A DNA stretch of 64,000 bases from Rostratula benghalensis (GCA_013399305.1 VXAI01000632.1:107052-171051), one strand, 5' to 3'. Shown: positions 48,151-60,700, counted from the stretch's first letter. Notes: generated from the letters alone by a model not told the origin. Program-made: numbers and translations.

Positions 48151-51100
48151 TGTGCTGGGAGAACTGGTGGGTGACCCAGGTGAGGTGGTGGCGAGGTGTC
48201 AGGGAGCTGTGTCCCCGCGCCGCTGACGTGTGAGCGGGTGTTAGCAGGGAGCTGCGCTCGCCGCCGAGCACACGCTTTGGTTCCAGCGTTCCACAGCTGC
48301 CACGATGTGCAGGGAGCTGCTCAGGAGGCTGCCCCCCAGTTCACGTGAACCTTATTTTTTTGGTGGAAACACGATGCGTGTTGAAGGTGTGTGACCACTA
48401 GCCAGTGCTGGTATTTCAAACTGAAAAAAAAAACCCCTCGGCCAATTAACGTGAGGTGTAGAACTTGTGTGGTGTTTATAGCCAGAAAGATGCAATCCAT
48501 TTAGTCTCAGTGCTGGGGCAAGGTCATCTTAAAATGATGGTGGTGGTGGGGGGGAGAATCTTTTCTTAGCTGTCAATGAATCTCTGCATGGACCCTCACC
48601 TTGTGGCAGAACTGATTCAGTTTTTTTGTTTCCTATGCATATTTGTTAAACAAAAACAGCCCCCTGTGCCTTTTTATGGAGAGCATTTTAATGTCCAGCC
48701 ATGCAATGTACTATTTTTATTATTGTAGTGTAGAGTGTAGTACTTAGTCGTCTTTGTAGTCAGTATTTTTAAACCAAGTTTTTTATCTGCTGCCAGCTTC
48801 TCCAGGATCTTTGCTGACCCCTGAGTTCAGTAGCTTCTTTCTAAGCCAACCTTTCAAAGACTAAGCTTTTATGGACCACGCTTACCAATCGTGAGAGTAC
48901 AGAAAGCCACAAAGGTGGCTTGTAACACGTGAATTTTTTGACAGAGGGAGGATTAGAAATGAGAAAGGATATTAAAAAAAATTCAGATTTTTTCTCTCGT
49001 TTTATGATCCTGGTTAAATTGAAGCAAGAGAGTAGCTCTTCCAATCAATGTGCTTTCCTCACATCTGTTGGCGAGGCGGTAATAGGGGTGTCCTATTATT
49101 GAAACGGGGCCTAAAATGATTGCTCACATCATGTGCTGAGTGTTGATAGTGAATGCTACCTTGGATGTTAAAATCACAGGAACCTTAGAGGAGTTTCACC
49201 TGTACTGTCAGGACGTGTGGAGATGAGGGGTATCTCTTCATGGCAGTGAACTCTAATATTGGGAAACTGGTGACAAGGCATAAATTGGGATGTGACCCCT
49301 TATTGGAACAAACAGGGCTCGTGGCTGTGGCTCCAGCTTGGACTCACTCCAGCTTTCAAACAGAGACGACTATTCCATTTATATACAAATCTTGTGAAGA
49401 ACCAAGGGCTTCTCTCCCTGGGGGCTGGATGGCCCAGGAGAGCTGTTCCACAGCCCTCGTTCTGGACAGGCTTCTAAAACTGTGCTTAAATGCACAGAGA
49501 CCCTTTGTGCAGCTTAAATCAAGATGCTTTTCTGCTTGCTTTTGCATCCTGTTGTTGAAATGCTGCCATTAGGTCTTAAAACCAATTTTTTTCTTGTGAA
49601 ATTTTGAAACAAACTGAAAACACTTCTTCACTTACCGTCCCGACCCGCGGTGAAAAGTAGAGACATTCCATTAGAGCATCGTAAAATGCAGTAGCTGTTG
49701 TTTGTGTGTTAAGTCTGTGGTGAAACTGGCTGTCAGTGTTCAAGATTAAAGTAGAAAAGAACAACAAACTCCCCAGAGTGTCTCACTTTGGGTAAGAAAA
49801 TATGTATTTTATGAAGCATATCAAAAGACCCAAGGAAAAAGGGCAATACCTGAGAACACAGAGTTTGTTCAATGCCTACAATGGCAAAGAGAAACTTTTG
49901 TTTAATGCTGTGGGTTTTTCAATCTTAAAGTGAGTAATATTTAAGTAGTTTAAAAAAAGTAAAATTAGTTGGTTTTGAGGTAGGAGTGAGAAGTAGTGCG
50001 AATGATTTTTAAAACCAAGCCCATACTCAACCAGATCTGCTAAAGTGGAAGATGCTCAAAATTTGTTGTGTGTATCAAAAGTCCTGCATCCTGCAACAAA
50101 TGTGTCTACTTCTGAAGGATGCACATTCCTGAAGGCATCTTTTCTTACTCTCAGGATGAGTATCTGCCCTTGAGTCCCTTGTTTCTAAAGGAGAGATCTG
50201 CAAAGCTCTGACATGGTTAGATAGTCTACCAGCCTTTTAGGTTTGCCATATCCATGTAGTCCTCAAGTGAAGGAATCTTATCCTAAATCTTAATCCAGCT
50301 GCTCTGGACACCCAGGGTTTGGAATCTGCTGTTGCTTTCACTGGAGGGTGCTGAGGATATGAGCGATTTCCCTCTGTATAATGTAAAAGCTCAATTTCCC
50401 TGCACTTGGCAGTTTGGGGCCTGTTTCATGTGGATCAACCCTGTCAGTTCTTTCAGGGAGGTAGAAGAGTGGAGTGGATCATGTGTGTGGCTCCTTAAAT
50501 AGAGAAGATAAATGGGGCCAAGACAGGCACTTTCTAGGACCGGTTATTTAGGTGTCATTGCTTCTGCTAATGTGCTCTCTAATGGAAATTAGAGAGACGG
50601 AATTGTGGAGGATTTTGACTGACTACTGAAGGATTTAGACATGTCCTTTGTTAATCACTGTATTAAAAAACCAATTTGCAGCGGTTTCTCTGAATGTTTA
50701 CACATTGCCTTGGCTTTTGAATTTTAGATTAACTTAAAAAAAAGTGTAATAATCCTTGTTTTAGCCCTAAAACGTGACGCTCATGTCTCCACAAAACCAC
50801 CTTGACTACAATATTACTGCAGGTGCACAAAATCATGAAAAGATGACTTCAGGCACTGAAAGTATTAGCAAGCTTGTAGTAATCCTGCTGCTTTGGACTC
50901 TGGTAACAAAATAAACGGATGAGTTTAGACTCTGAAATGCAAAATGTAAAACGTAACAAAAAAAATTAATAGTGTGTCTTTTTAACCTCTTGGATTTTCC
51001 ATATACTGACTGTGGTCAAAGTCTATGATGTATTAAGAATTATTTGTGCTGGTGCTGTAAACTTACAGAGCTGGAAAAGCTTTCCCAGGGTTTCCTGGCT

Positions 51101-53192
51101 GTCTCTGAGATTGTGTAGAAACCGATTAGCTGGATGCTTCTCAGCTTTGTGTGTTTCCAACCCGAAACCGAGCAGCTGCTGAAAGCTCTGGAGCGTGTCC
51201 TCGGGTCTCTGCTCGGCTCGGATGGGCCCCCAGGGCCTCCCTGAGATCCCGCGTTCCCTCCTTGGTTGTGTGTTCCCTGAAAGCAGTAAAGGAAATCAGA
51301 AAGGATTGCAGAGGAATGCTCTTGTTTGAGCACTGTGTAGCTGCAAAATCACTGTAACTTATTTATTCCTCCTGGAGCACCTGGGCGTTGTGAAGTCACC
51401 GATAACCGTTTGCTGTTGGGAGCTGTTATGTCACCAGCGCAACTGGCCGCTTTCCATCTGCATCTCTCTGCTGGGAGAACTGTGAGGGAGGAGGGATCCT
51501 GTTTTGCTGCAGATGGGCTCTGGTTGTGTAAAAACCCCCCTTTTCCTGGAGCACCTCTTGCTTTCCCGAGATATCCCATGGTTTCACGCCTGTGCATTGT
51601 ATCTCTTGCTACAAATGGGCAAGTGCCTGTAATACTCTGTGTTAAAGCTGCTTCTTTGGACATAAAGAGGGACTGGTGTAGCTTTGTATCTTGGTTGAGA
51701 TGTCTTAATGTGAACTTCACCATGCTGGATGCTTGGAATTGTACTTTTGTTTGGCAAATTGTCACCTGTGGTAGAGAAGATCCACTTGGTGCCTTTTGCC
51801 TTATGGGGAAAGGGGTGATTGGTTTGTCCATTGGTTATCCATTGATGGCCCTCTGCCAGGAGAGAGAAAGCAGTTTGTTAAAGCCTAGAGGTAGAATATA
51901 CTTCTCACCCCACGTTCTCTTCCTGCTCGTAGTGAATGCCTTTCATTTAAGTGCTTAGAAGAGAAGACCCACCAGCTCTGTGGGTGCTGACACAACGCTG
52001 CCCTGGCTGGGGGGCAGGAGATGTGCTGGTGAGCTTCAGGGAGCTTCCTGAGCCTTGCTGGGACTTTGATGGGATCCCTGCCCTGAGTTCCTCCTCGCTG
52101 GGTTACAGCTGGGAACTTCTGTGATGAAGTGCCCCCTGTTTCCAGCGGGTTTGGAGCTCAGAAAGCACTCTTGTGTCTCACAAAAGCTGCAGCACCTTCA
52201 GAAAAGCACTTCAAAGGGCTCTTGTGCCAGACACCAGTTCCCTCTCTGGCCAAACTGGTCTTTGGGCGCAGTGTTAATGCTTGATTACTCCCCCAAAGGG
52301 ATCATTTCTTGACACTGCTGGGTAAGGAGTAGTTGTAAATGACCAGGATCATTCCAAATGTGTCCTCTGTGTTGCTCTTCTCCCCTTCTCCGTGTCCTGC
52401 CCTGGGTGCTGGGGTCACTTTGTGTATGGACCTGCTGCCATTATTCCTTGTTTACAGACCAGCCCTTGGGGTAGGGTGGGGAAGAATCTGTTCTGAATGT
52501 CATTGTTTTGTTTTAATGAATGCACAGCACCTGATTTAATTAGATGGGGAATGTCCCCAGCCTGCTGATGTTGAAGTCCATGGGTTTGAAAGCATCAAGA
52601 GCAGCCAGCTGCAGTTGGTGGCATTTCGTGGGGTGGGTGTTTCGCCACGTCCCTTGGGTTTCTCTGAACCACACAAGTGACGCAGATCGAGGGGAGGGTA
52701 AAAAGTTGACCTCTATTTCTTCTCTGTGTATATGTGTTGGCATTTAATGTCACAGCCTGCTACTGGAGTCCCTTGTCACACTGGATGTAGTCCCAGGTGA
52801 TGGAGCACACACATGTGCCCCTTCCTGGTGCCCACAAACCGCTCTTGGTAGGACCATACCTGAAACCATGTGTCACGCGCGGCCCAAAATGGTGTTTCTG
52901 TTGTTTCTGTGAGTCAGTCGCTGTTTCTGTCGGTGTAGCTGTGGGAGGACAGTCGTGTGCAATTGTGGGTGGTGAAATCCCTTGTTCCTGAATGTGCTGC
53001 GATGGGTGTAAACCTGTAACTCACTGTAGTTAATGCACTGCTGGAAAAAAAAAAACACAAAACCCCAACCTAATTGTACCATGTTTAGAGGAGCGCTGTG
53101 GCTTTTCTCTATGCATATTTGTTCCAGGAAGTTTCACTTGTATTATGGTTTATTTTTATTCCCTACAAAAATAAATGCCTTTTTAAAGTAAG
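48151..53192 (+). other. MTMR8: Probable long 3' UTR of MTMR8
   Basis: No gene or repeat is recognisable between the MTMR8 stop and the strong poly(A) site near 53.19 kb. Earlier hexamers (AATAAA in AAAATAAACGG near 50,910, ATTAAAG near 49,745) may give shorter forms. A UTR of 5 kb is inferred, not shown; an independent non-coding transcript in the same span cannot be excluded. Confidence 0.5.
53170..53175 (+). terminator. MTMR8: Strong poly(A) signal, probably distal MTMR8 end
   Basis: AATAAA with a GU-rich downstream element, CCTGTGTGTGTGTGTTGGG, at about 53197-53214, the textbook spacing for cleavage near 53,190. Confidence 0.65.
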
Positions 53193-53458
53193 TGACCTGT
53201 GTGTGTGTGTTGGGTAATGAAATTCCAAGCAGAACTTCCCGCTCTGAGCTGGGAAATCAATAGAACTCTTAAGCAGTGAGCTTATCTTAAACTGGGTGTG
53301 ATTCCGCTTCCCCTTCTTCTACAGAAGAGGAACTGGGTTTGGAGGGACTGCAAAGTCATTAGTAATAATCCTAATGAAGCTGATAAACCTTGGTACCTTC
53401 TCTGTCTGGTTACTCTGATTATTATTTTTTTATTTTTAAAGGTTTTTCCAAATGATTT

Positions 53459-54061
53459 TATATGCCCATGAGCCAACAATGTGCCCTGGTGACCAATAGT
53501 ATCCTGGGGAACATGAGGAAGAGTGTGACCAGCAAGTGGAGGGAGGTCATCCTGCCCCTCTGCTCTGCCCTGGAGAGGCACTGGGACCGGTTCTGGGCTC
53601 CCCAGTTCCAGAAGGACAGGGAACTGCTGGAGAGGGTACAGCAGAGGACCACCAACGTGATGAGGGGCCTGGAGCACCTCTCTGATGGGGAAAGGCTCCT
53701 GTGCAGTTTCAGTCCAACCTGACAATTGCATCTGGATCTGCAAAGCAGAGAGAAATGAGATGAAGCTTGTCCTGTGAAGCAGGCTGAGAGCTGGGGATGG
53801 GTGTTCAGCCTGGAGAAGGCTCTAGAGAGACCTTAGAACCCTCTCCAGTCCCTCAAGGGGCTCCAGGAAAGCTGGGGAGGGACTCTTGATGAGGGAGGGG
53901 AGCCCTAGGGCGAGGGGGAAGGGTTTGTCACTGAAAGAGGGGAGATGGAGCTGAGATGTGGGGAAGAAATTTTTTACTGTGAGGGTGGTGAGAGCCTGGC
54001 CCAGGTTGCCCTGAGAAGCTGTGGCTGCCGCATCCCTGAAGGGGTTCAAGACCAAGCTTAA
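53459..54061 (+). repeat. CR1 LINE fragment, interrupted by about 75 bp
   Basis: CR1 blocks run in order (ATGAGCCAACAATGTGCCC, TCCAGAAGGACAGGGA, GTACAGCAGAGGACCACC, GTTCAGCCTGGAGAAG, GGGGAGGGACTCTTGATGA, GTGAGGGTGGTGAGAGC, GCTGTGGCTGCCGCATCCCT). Between about 53,698 and 53,772 a stretch unrelated to CR1 splits them. The 3' tail is missing; the copy stops where an inverted CR1 fragment begins. Confidence 0.9.
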
Positions 54062-54130
54062 TAACCCTTCCTTTCACTAGGGAGCGAGAAGGTCTCCCCT
54101 CAGCCTTCTCTTCTCCAGGCTGAACCACCT
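54062..54130 (-). repeat. Inverted CR1 fragment
   Basis: The complement reads GGTTCAGCCTGGAGAAGAG, AAGGCTGAGGGGAGACC and a CTCGCTCCCTAGTGAAAGG-like block of the 39.2-kb CR1 subfamily. It abuts the plus-strand copy directly. Confidence 0.75.
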
Positions 54131-56250
54131 CTAGCAATTCCTTGAGGAATTACAGCTCCTGGAGGAGAAGGAGCAGTCGCTGAATTCCTGGCTTGGCTCC
54201 CAGTGTTAATGCAGCCGTTAAACCCTGGGGGGCGCTGTTGCCGTGTGGGACCACGCAGTGGAGGCACGGGATGGTCCACAGGCGTCTGTACCCTCTCCTG
54301 GTTGAATATCCAAGTCATGGAGCCCCAGGAGGTGGTGACCAGCAGAACTGGCCCCTGGTGGCAGTGCCAGAAAGGTGCCAGCCAATGTTTTTATCAGCAC
54401 AGAAGGAACCTCCCGCATTCAAAGGTGTTTTTTTTTTGTTGGGGTTTGGCAGCGATTTATGGTTCCAAGGCAGGACTCTAGGAGTGGCCCCACACAGTAA
54501 CTGTGTGTCTCCCACCTTAAGGACCGTTAGCAAATCCTTAATTCCTTCAAAATGATTTATTTGGTACTGCTTAGTGCTGAACTTTTAAATCAGAATGCTT
54601 AGCGGTGTTAAACGAGAAAGCTCATTACCTCCTTTCGGCTGCATTAATTACTGTAATCTCTTTAACTGCAGCAACTTCCTTGGGCGGGATTTACCTTCCC
54701 AAAAAACCTTCTCGGTTGGTGTTAAATGCACTCCTGCCCTTTGACTCCTCCAATTGATGGGGCTGGCGCTGCGGGGAGCGAGTGTGGGGTCAGGCAGAAG
54801 GTGAAGCTCAGCCTTCCCCGGGGCTGGAAGCGTTGGGAAGTTCATCCGAAAAGGGACAGGCTTTATCAGCCGCCTCTCACGGGGCTCCCCTGCGGGGTGT
54901 AGCTGTGAAGCTGTTGATTTACACCTTCAGGCAGGGTGGGATTGACTAGGTCCCTCCGGCTGCTGAGAGAGCACGATGAGTATTTGGGTTTGTGTTTTTC
55001 CAGCTGAGGGTGGGGTTTATCAGGAAGTACCTTGGGGGGTTTGGGGGGTTAGATTGCTTCGTTAGTGTTTGGTTTAATTTCTGTTCCTCACCAAAGAGCT
55101 GCTCCTGCTTCTGAGGTTTCTTTTTCTCCGATCAACAACTGAATAGAAGCAGCAACAACAAAAGAATATGCATTTTACCCTTAAATTTCTCAGGTTTCCT
55201 TATGGTTTTCTCCCTCTCATATTTTCTATTGTATATTCATTTGGCTATCTGTAGCCCCTCTTTTTTTCTTTTCTTCCCCCCCCCCATTATAATCATACAC
55301 TGGCTTTTTAATTGCTGCTTTTATTTCTGTATCTTGTAGAGGGGGTTTCCAGCCAGGCTTGGTTTTTCTGGCTGCAGCATCCCCATTGTGGCAGCAGCTT
55401 CCTGATGCTTAATAAACCCTGCTCTGATATTTATCACATTTCCTCTACTTGATAATTCCATTTGTAGCCTTGGATTTGGGGACATGGACCTTTCTGAAGC
55501 AACAATCTATCTATTTTTGAGCAAATTTTGGGAGAGTGAAACTGCAAGGAAGCCAAAAGTCTAAAACCTGTAAATATTTAACGTTTTCCTGCTCTCTCCA
55601 CTTTTCACAGCGCAGCTTCAAAACTGAGTGTGGTGGTGGCGGTGGGGACATTGGTTTCCAGAGCCCCCTGATTTTACCTCTTGCAGCAGTGGAGATCTTC
55701 CTGCTGGATAATTTGCTTCCCCTCTCGTTATCTGGTACCGCTGATAACACTGCCTCGAGCTCTCCAACTGCTTCTGCCCCACCACTGGAAAGTTTGGAGA
55801 AGGGTTTAGAGGGAACTGGATAAAATAGGATTGCACTTCCCAGCTGACAGCTCTCGATAAGAGCCCAAACACTGCTCCCCACTCGCTCTCTCTACCCCTG
55901 CAAAGTTTTCTGCCTTGATTTTAGGAAGCCAAAGCAGCGGTTTGTTCTGGGAGGGAAAGCGAGAACACGGCTGGGGCAAGAAATCTGGGCCTTTTTCAGT
56001 GGTTTTGTCCTTGTGTTCAATAAACAACCCTGGATGATGTCAATCTACATTTCTGTTGCTTTGAAAGTGAGAAAAGCGGCAGGGAAAGGGGTTCAGAGGG
56101 AATCCTTTTGGGTGATGGGCAACAACCGGGATAATAGTGGGGTAGGGGGAACGTGCTGCCCCGCCAGGGGACTGGAGTCACCCACCATTTCTGCAAGAAA
56201 AGGGTAAAACGAAGCCTTTGTGGCTGCTGTGATGGCTTAAGCGGCCCCCA
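54131..56250. other. Non-coding spacer upstream of ASB12
   Basis: No exon, RNA gene or identifiable repeat seen. It includes T-rich and C-rich simple tracts near 55.26 kb. Confidence 0.6.
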
Positions 56251-56252
56251 GC

Positions 56253-56585
56253 CACCTGTCCCAGCCTCCCCCTGCCTGGCCACCCCTGGCTATATTTACC
56301 CAGGGGGAGCTTTCCAAGAATGGAAGTGGGTAAGATAAAACCCTGCAGGGGCTAAAATTAGCCCCAGCACCCTGGCCCTTCTCCCCGTGGTGGCATTTCA
56401 GCTGTGAGCTTGACAGCCTGCGCGGCTGCGGTGGCACAGAGCGGACAGCAAGCCCCAGCACTGCAAGATCCTCGCTCTCATTCTCCTTTTGGTTTTTTTG
56501 GGGGGGTTTAAACCGAGGGAGAAGTTGCCATGGGACCACCCTGGCCACCTCCGCCCTGGCTGTGAGCATCCCCTGCCTCCCCAAG
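56253..56585 (+). promoter_or_regulatory. ASB12: Candidate muscle-type promoter and first exon of ASB12
   Basis: A MEF2-consensus CTAAAATTAG (56352-56361), a near-match CTATATTTAC (56290-56299) and E-boxes CACCTG (56253-56258) and CAGCTG (56399-56404) cluster within 150 bp. About 185 bp later a good donor CCCCAAG|GTAAGG lies at 56585/56586. A non-coding exon ending there could splice to 58531. This is an inference from motif clustering and the muscle expression known for ASB12. Confidence 0.3.
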
Positions 56586-56767
56586 GTAAGGCAGCAGCAG
56601 GATGGCGACCAGGCAACGTTGAAGGTAACTGGGCAACCGGTTGGAAAAGCCTCAGTGTGTTCTCTGTCACCTCTGCCTCCCCTCATAGCCTTGGTTTTGG
56701 GGGGGTGCCTGCAGATGCAGGTCCAGACCACCTCGTTGAAGATGTCCCTGCTCATTGCAGGATGGGG

Positions 56768-56845
56768 AGGGGGATTGAAAGGAGACGACCTTTCAAGGCC
56801 CCTTCCAAGCCAAACTACTCTGTGATTCTATAATTCTCTGGTTCT
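56768..56845 (+). repeat. CR1 3'-terminal scrap
   Basis: TCAAGGCCCCTTCCAAGCCAAA then CTACTCTGTGATTCTATAATTCT is the CR1 terminal segment with its octamer-like tail; the rest of the element is gone. Confidence 0.7.
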
Positions 56846-58403
56846 ACGCATGGATGGCTTCCTTCAGCTCACAAGGTGACAGCTCTGGTTTAGGCTCTTC
56901 TGGCTGAGGAGCAGCTGTGAGGTCCCTGTATGAGTGGTTTCACTGCCAGAGTAATCACTGGAGATACTGTTTGTGTGCTCAGGAATGTTATAGCTGTTTT
57001 GGTGGGTTTTTTTTTACTTTTCTAGACCCTTTCCCTTGGGAATATAAGCTGGACATCTTTTTGAATCAAATCTGCAATACCACCCTCCCCCCGCCCCATT
57101 AGCTATGTAAGTGTGGGATTCCCAAAGCTCCAGAGCTCATTAACAGCATGTCTAATGAGTAATGGTAATGTTAGAATTTTACATATTTCTATAGAAACTG
57201 TCTGGGTCGGTGGAACAGGTGGAAGCGCAGCAGAGCTCTGCCGTCGCTTGCTGCCATCAAACTTGCCCTAATTCACCGAGGTGGGACGGTGGCCTCGTGG
57301 GGGGGATTCCACCAGACAGATGTGGGACGAGCCTCCTGTGCCTGCCTCGTTGCCCTCCGGCTTGTTTGCAGAAAGAGGCTAATTACTGCATGCAGCTCCT
57401 CGCCTCCTCCAAGGGAGGATCGGAGGAGGTGCCCGGGCAGACGGAGCTCTCCCCGAGGAAATCTGAGATGCCACGGGACTGCGACGTGGTGAGAAATTCT
57501 TCTGCCCTTCCCCGTCAGGCCATCGCATTCCTCGTCCTGCTGCCTGTTTGGCCACGGTGAGGCTGGATCCTGCACCCAGCACCCTCAAACCTGTCGGGGC
57601 TCAGTTCCAGCTCCGGGGTGACCAGCTCAGCCTCTCATTCCTCCCACCACCCTGGACCCCTGCTATAGAAACCCCAGATCCTTCTTGCAGCCGCGCTCCT
57701 CAGGCTGGAGGAGAGAGGAGAGGATTTGATGAATGTGAATGCTGAGGTTGTTTGGGGAAGGGTGATGCTCAAAGTCCTTGATCAAAGCAGCCACCTTCCC
57801 AAACCCTTCACCTCCTGTTTTCTAATTCAGTCCCTTTAAAGAGTGGCAGACTGTAAAAATCTCCTAATTTATAACTTCTCTGAGTTTTCCATGGGTCCCA
57901 AAATACTTGACAGTGCAGATGCTGTTGGGTTTTCCCCCCAAAGCCTTGGTCAGTCCAAAGCAGGATTGATTCCTGCTGTTTTCCAACATGCTCTTCACTC
58001 AGCAATTCCTACAGCGAACCCCTGGGTAGGGTGACTTCTGTGGGTTTGGGGAAGAATGGGTGGCTTTGGCCACCAGTGGGGCACAGAGTTCCTGCGAGAG
58101 CCTGCGGCTACCCAGGACCCCCTCTGAGCTTAAGGTGTGGGTAACCCACAAATAATCCCACCCTGGGCAAGCAGTACAGCATTCAAGAATTCAGAAATAC
58201 AAAGTAAACACCTTAGGAGCTCTCTTGTGCAGCATTCGAAATCCACCACCAGATTCAATTATCTCAGCATGTTCTTGATCACAACGCTTCAAGGGGAGGT
58301 GGCCCACACTCGTGCTACTACAAGGACCTCTGTCTTCACCTTCACCAGTGTGGATTTCCTCACCCGCAGCAGCAGGGTGATAAGCACATCGGCAGCATCA
58401 TAA

Positions 58404-58419
58404 TTTTTTTTTTTTTTTT
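58404..58419 (+). repeat. T16 homopolymer
   Basis: Short T run about 110 bp upstream of the ASB12 acceptor; simple repeat. Confidence 0.85.
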
Positions 58420-58539
58420 GAGAACCTTCCTTAAATTGTGTATAAAACCCCCCAAACTAATAAAAAGATGGTGTTGGTTTCAGGGGGCCGGTTCTAACCC
58501 AGTGGTGGTGGTGTTTCTGTTGTCCCATAGATCTTTGGC

Positions 58540-59377
58540 ATGACCTTTTATGATGAAAGCAGAACACAGGAGACAGAGCCCAAAACAATGAGCCTAATGG
58601 ATATCACTAAAATGTTCTCCATGCTCCAGCCCGGAGAAGATGAAGAAGACAACGGAGAAAGCAAGGAGCTGAACCAAGCAGTGTCTGAGGACAACTACCA
58701 AACCCTTGATTACCTCTTGTCCCAAGACAGGTACAAGAGGTTCATCAACCGCAGGAGTGGCTGGGGGGTACCCAGCACCCCCCTGCGCCTGGCTGCCACC
58801 TGGGGCTGTGTCAGGAGCATGAAGGTCCTCTTGGCCCACGGGGCAGAGGTGGACAGCCTGGATGTGAAGGCTCAAACCCCGCTCTTTGTGGCGGTCAGCA
58901 ACGGCCACCTGGAGTGCGTGAAGGTCCTTCTGGAGGCAGGGGCCAGCCCAGTTGGCAGCATCTACAACAACTGCTCGCCTCTGCTCATTGCCGCTAGGGA
59001 TGGGAACCTGGACATCCTGCAGCAGCTCCTGGACCATGGGGCAGAAACCAATGTTCAAGCCAGGCTGCCTGAATGGGCTGCCAACTCGGTGGGTTGTTCT
59101 GGCCCCCTCTACTTTGCCGCCGTTTACGGGCATCTGGAGTGCTTTAAGATGTTGTTGCTTTACGGTGCCGACCCCAACTATAACTGCACAGAGGAGAGGG
59201 TGATCGCCCAGATCAAGGAGCCCAAGACTTTGCTGGAAACCTGTCTGAGGCATGGCTGCAGGAGCAAGTTCATCAAGCTGCTCATTGACTTTGGAGCCAA
59301 CGTCTACTTGCCCAACCTCACGGTAGGCGAGATGCAACCCCGCAGCAAGGGCCTGGAGCTGCTGCTGCAGGCAAGAG
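58540..59377 (+). CDS. ASB12: ASB12 coding exon 1
   Basis: Residues 1-279 plus one base: N-terminal segment and all ankyrin repeats. It follows the acceptor TTGTCCCATAG (AG at 58529-58530) by only 9 nt. Donor GCAAGAG|GTAATC. Confidence 0.95.
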
Positions 59378-60652
59378 GTAATCTGTGTGTGTGATCCCTC
59401 GGGCTGGAAATGAGCACTAATTGCGTTCATTTGGGTGCAAATTGCTTCAGATTCCCCCTCCCTTTACCTCTGCTTCCCCATAGCCTTACCCAGGGTGTCC
59501 TACAAGCTTTAGCTCCCTTCACAGCATTACTAGAGTGCATGGGTCTCTCCAGTCTTAAACTCCATTGTGGTTTTGGACAGATTGACCAAAACCAGAGTGA
59601 CAGGTGGCCCTTCCCCACAGAAAAAAACAGAGAGAGGAGAGGAAGAGATAAGGAGGTTTAGAAGAGGCCTAGCTAAGATGTAAAATTGCTGAACAGAAAG
59701 TTGGTTCTGTTTTACTTCAAACTGGGACAAACTCTCAAGTATTACCACTGTTTTACTACAAGCTCTTTATCTTCCCTCTCCCTCAATGATTGCGGTGTTC
59801 AGGCCAAAAAACCTCAAGTCTCCAACACTGAACACATCAAGAGAAGGACATCACAAGGTCATAGAGAAGAGGTCCATCACTAGTGATGAAATCTGATGGC
59901 TTGGCTACACATGCTACCACAGGAAACTCCTAAAACAAATTACTGGGACTTGAGGGAGTGTCACAGGAGGGCTTATTTCTAGTAAACACCCACCAAATAC
60001 CCCCAGTTTCCAGCACTGGCTGAGGCTGGAAGTCAGGCTGCCTTGGTTTGGGTCTGGGGTGTGATTTGGAGCAGCCTCCAGCTACACTTATGTGGTGATC
60101 ACCCTTTTGGATGCACCACAGTGTCTGCTTTTCATCACTATTTCTAGATGCTACAGAAGCTGCCTTCAATGAGGGTACTTGGTGCTGGGCTGAAGCACAG
60201 GAGCGGGGTTCTGCAGCCTGATTTTTCCACTTAATATAAATCTGTTGGGTTAAAGGCTGTTTTTCATCGTTCCTCTCCTTCCTGCTGCTCAACTGTGGCT
60301 CTCCTGTGCTGCCTACGTCCAGAAAAACTGCACTTATTTCCATATGATGGTGAAAGATCTCATCTCAACTTCCAGTTCCCGTGAAATGGGGCTACAAAGC
60401 CTGTGGCTCGATACACAGCACGACCAGCCCTAGCCAAGATGTTGAGTTTTGGTCTCTCCCTGTCCCTCGGTGTGTCTTGAAGGTGACCATCTCATTTTTC
60501 TTCCTCCTTCTTTCACAGCTCATCCCAAGTCCTTGATGTCTCAGGCCCGGCTGGCAATGAGACGCCTCCTGAAGCAGGCTGGTCACCCGCAGGCCCTCGG
60601 GGAGCTGGAGATCCCCACTGTCCTGGTGAACTATCTCCAACACCAGTCATGA
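58540..60652 (+). CDS. ASB12: Ankyrin repeat and SOCS box protein 12, whole coding span
   Basis: Two coding exons, 58540-59377 and 60519-60652, join to 323 residues. ASB proteins are substrate receptors of Elongin B/C - Cullin-5 ubiquitin ligases. Ankyrin repeats run from about residue 78 to 265 with clear signatures TPLRLAA (80), TPLFVAV (113), SPLLIAA (146) and GPLYFAA (188). The C-terminal SOCS box (about 283-323) has the BC-box helix SLMSQARLAMRRLL and a Cul5-box-like LEIPTVLVNYL. The match with human ASB12 runs from MSLMDITKMF to the end (RYKRFINRRSGWG, SLDVKAQTPLF, GSIYNNCSP). Two in-frame ATGs exist: 58540 and 58588; human ASB12 starts at the equivalent of the second, so the first adds 16 residues. 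Exon start 58531 (CCCATAG acceptor) implies an upstream non-coding exon. Confidence 0.96.
60519..60652 (+). CDS. ASB12: ASB12 coding exon 2 (SOCS box)
   Basis: Residues 280-323. Acceptor CTTCTTTCACAG. The split codon gives Ala in QAR-A-HPKS, as in human QARATPRS. Stop TGA at 60650-60652. Confidence 0.96.
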
Positions 60653-60700
60653 CCACCCACCACTGGAGATGCCTGCCCTGAACACGTATCAAGAGCCCCA

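Noticed and set aside
58594..59430. 278-codon minus-strand frame across ASB12
   Set aside because: It is the antisense shadow of the ASB12 ankyrin exon.
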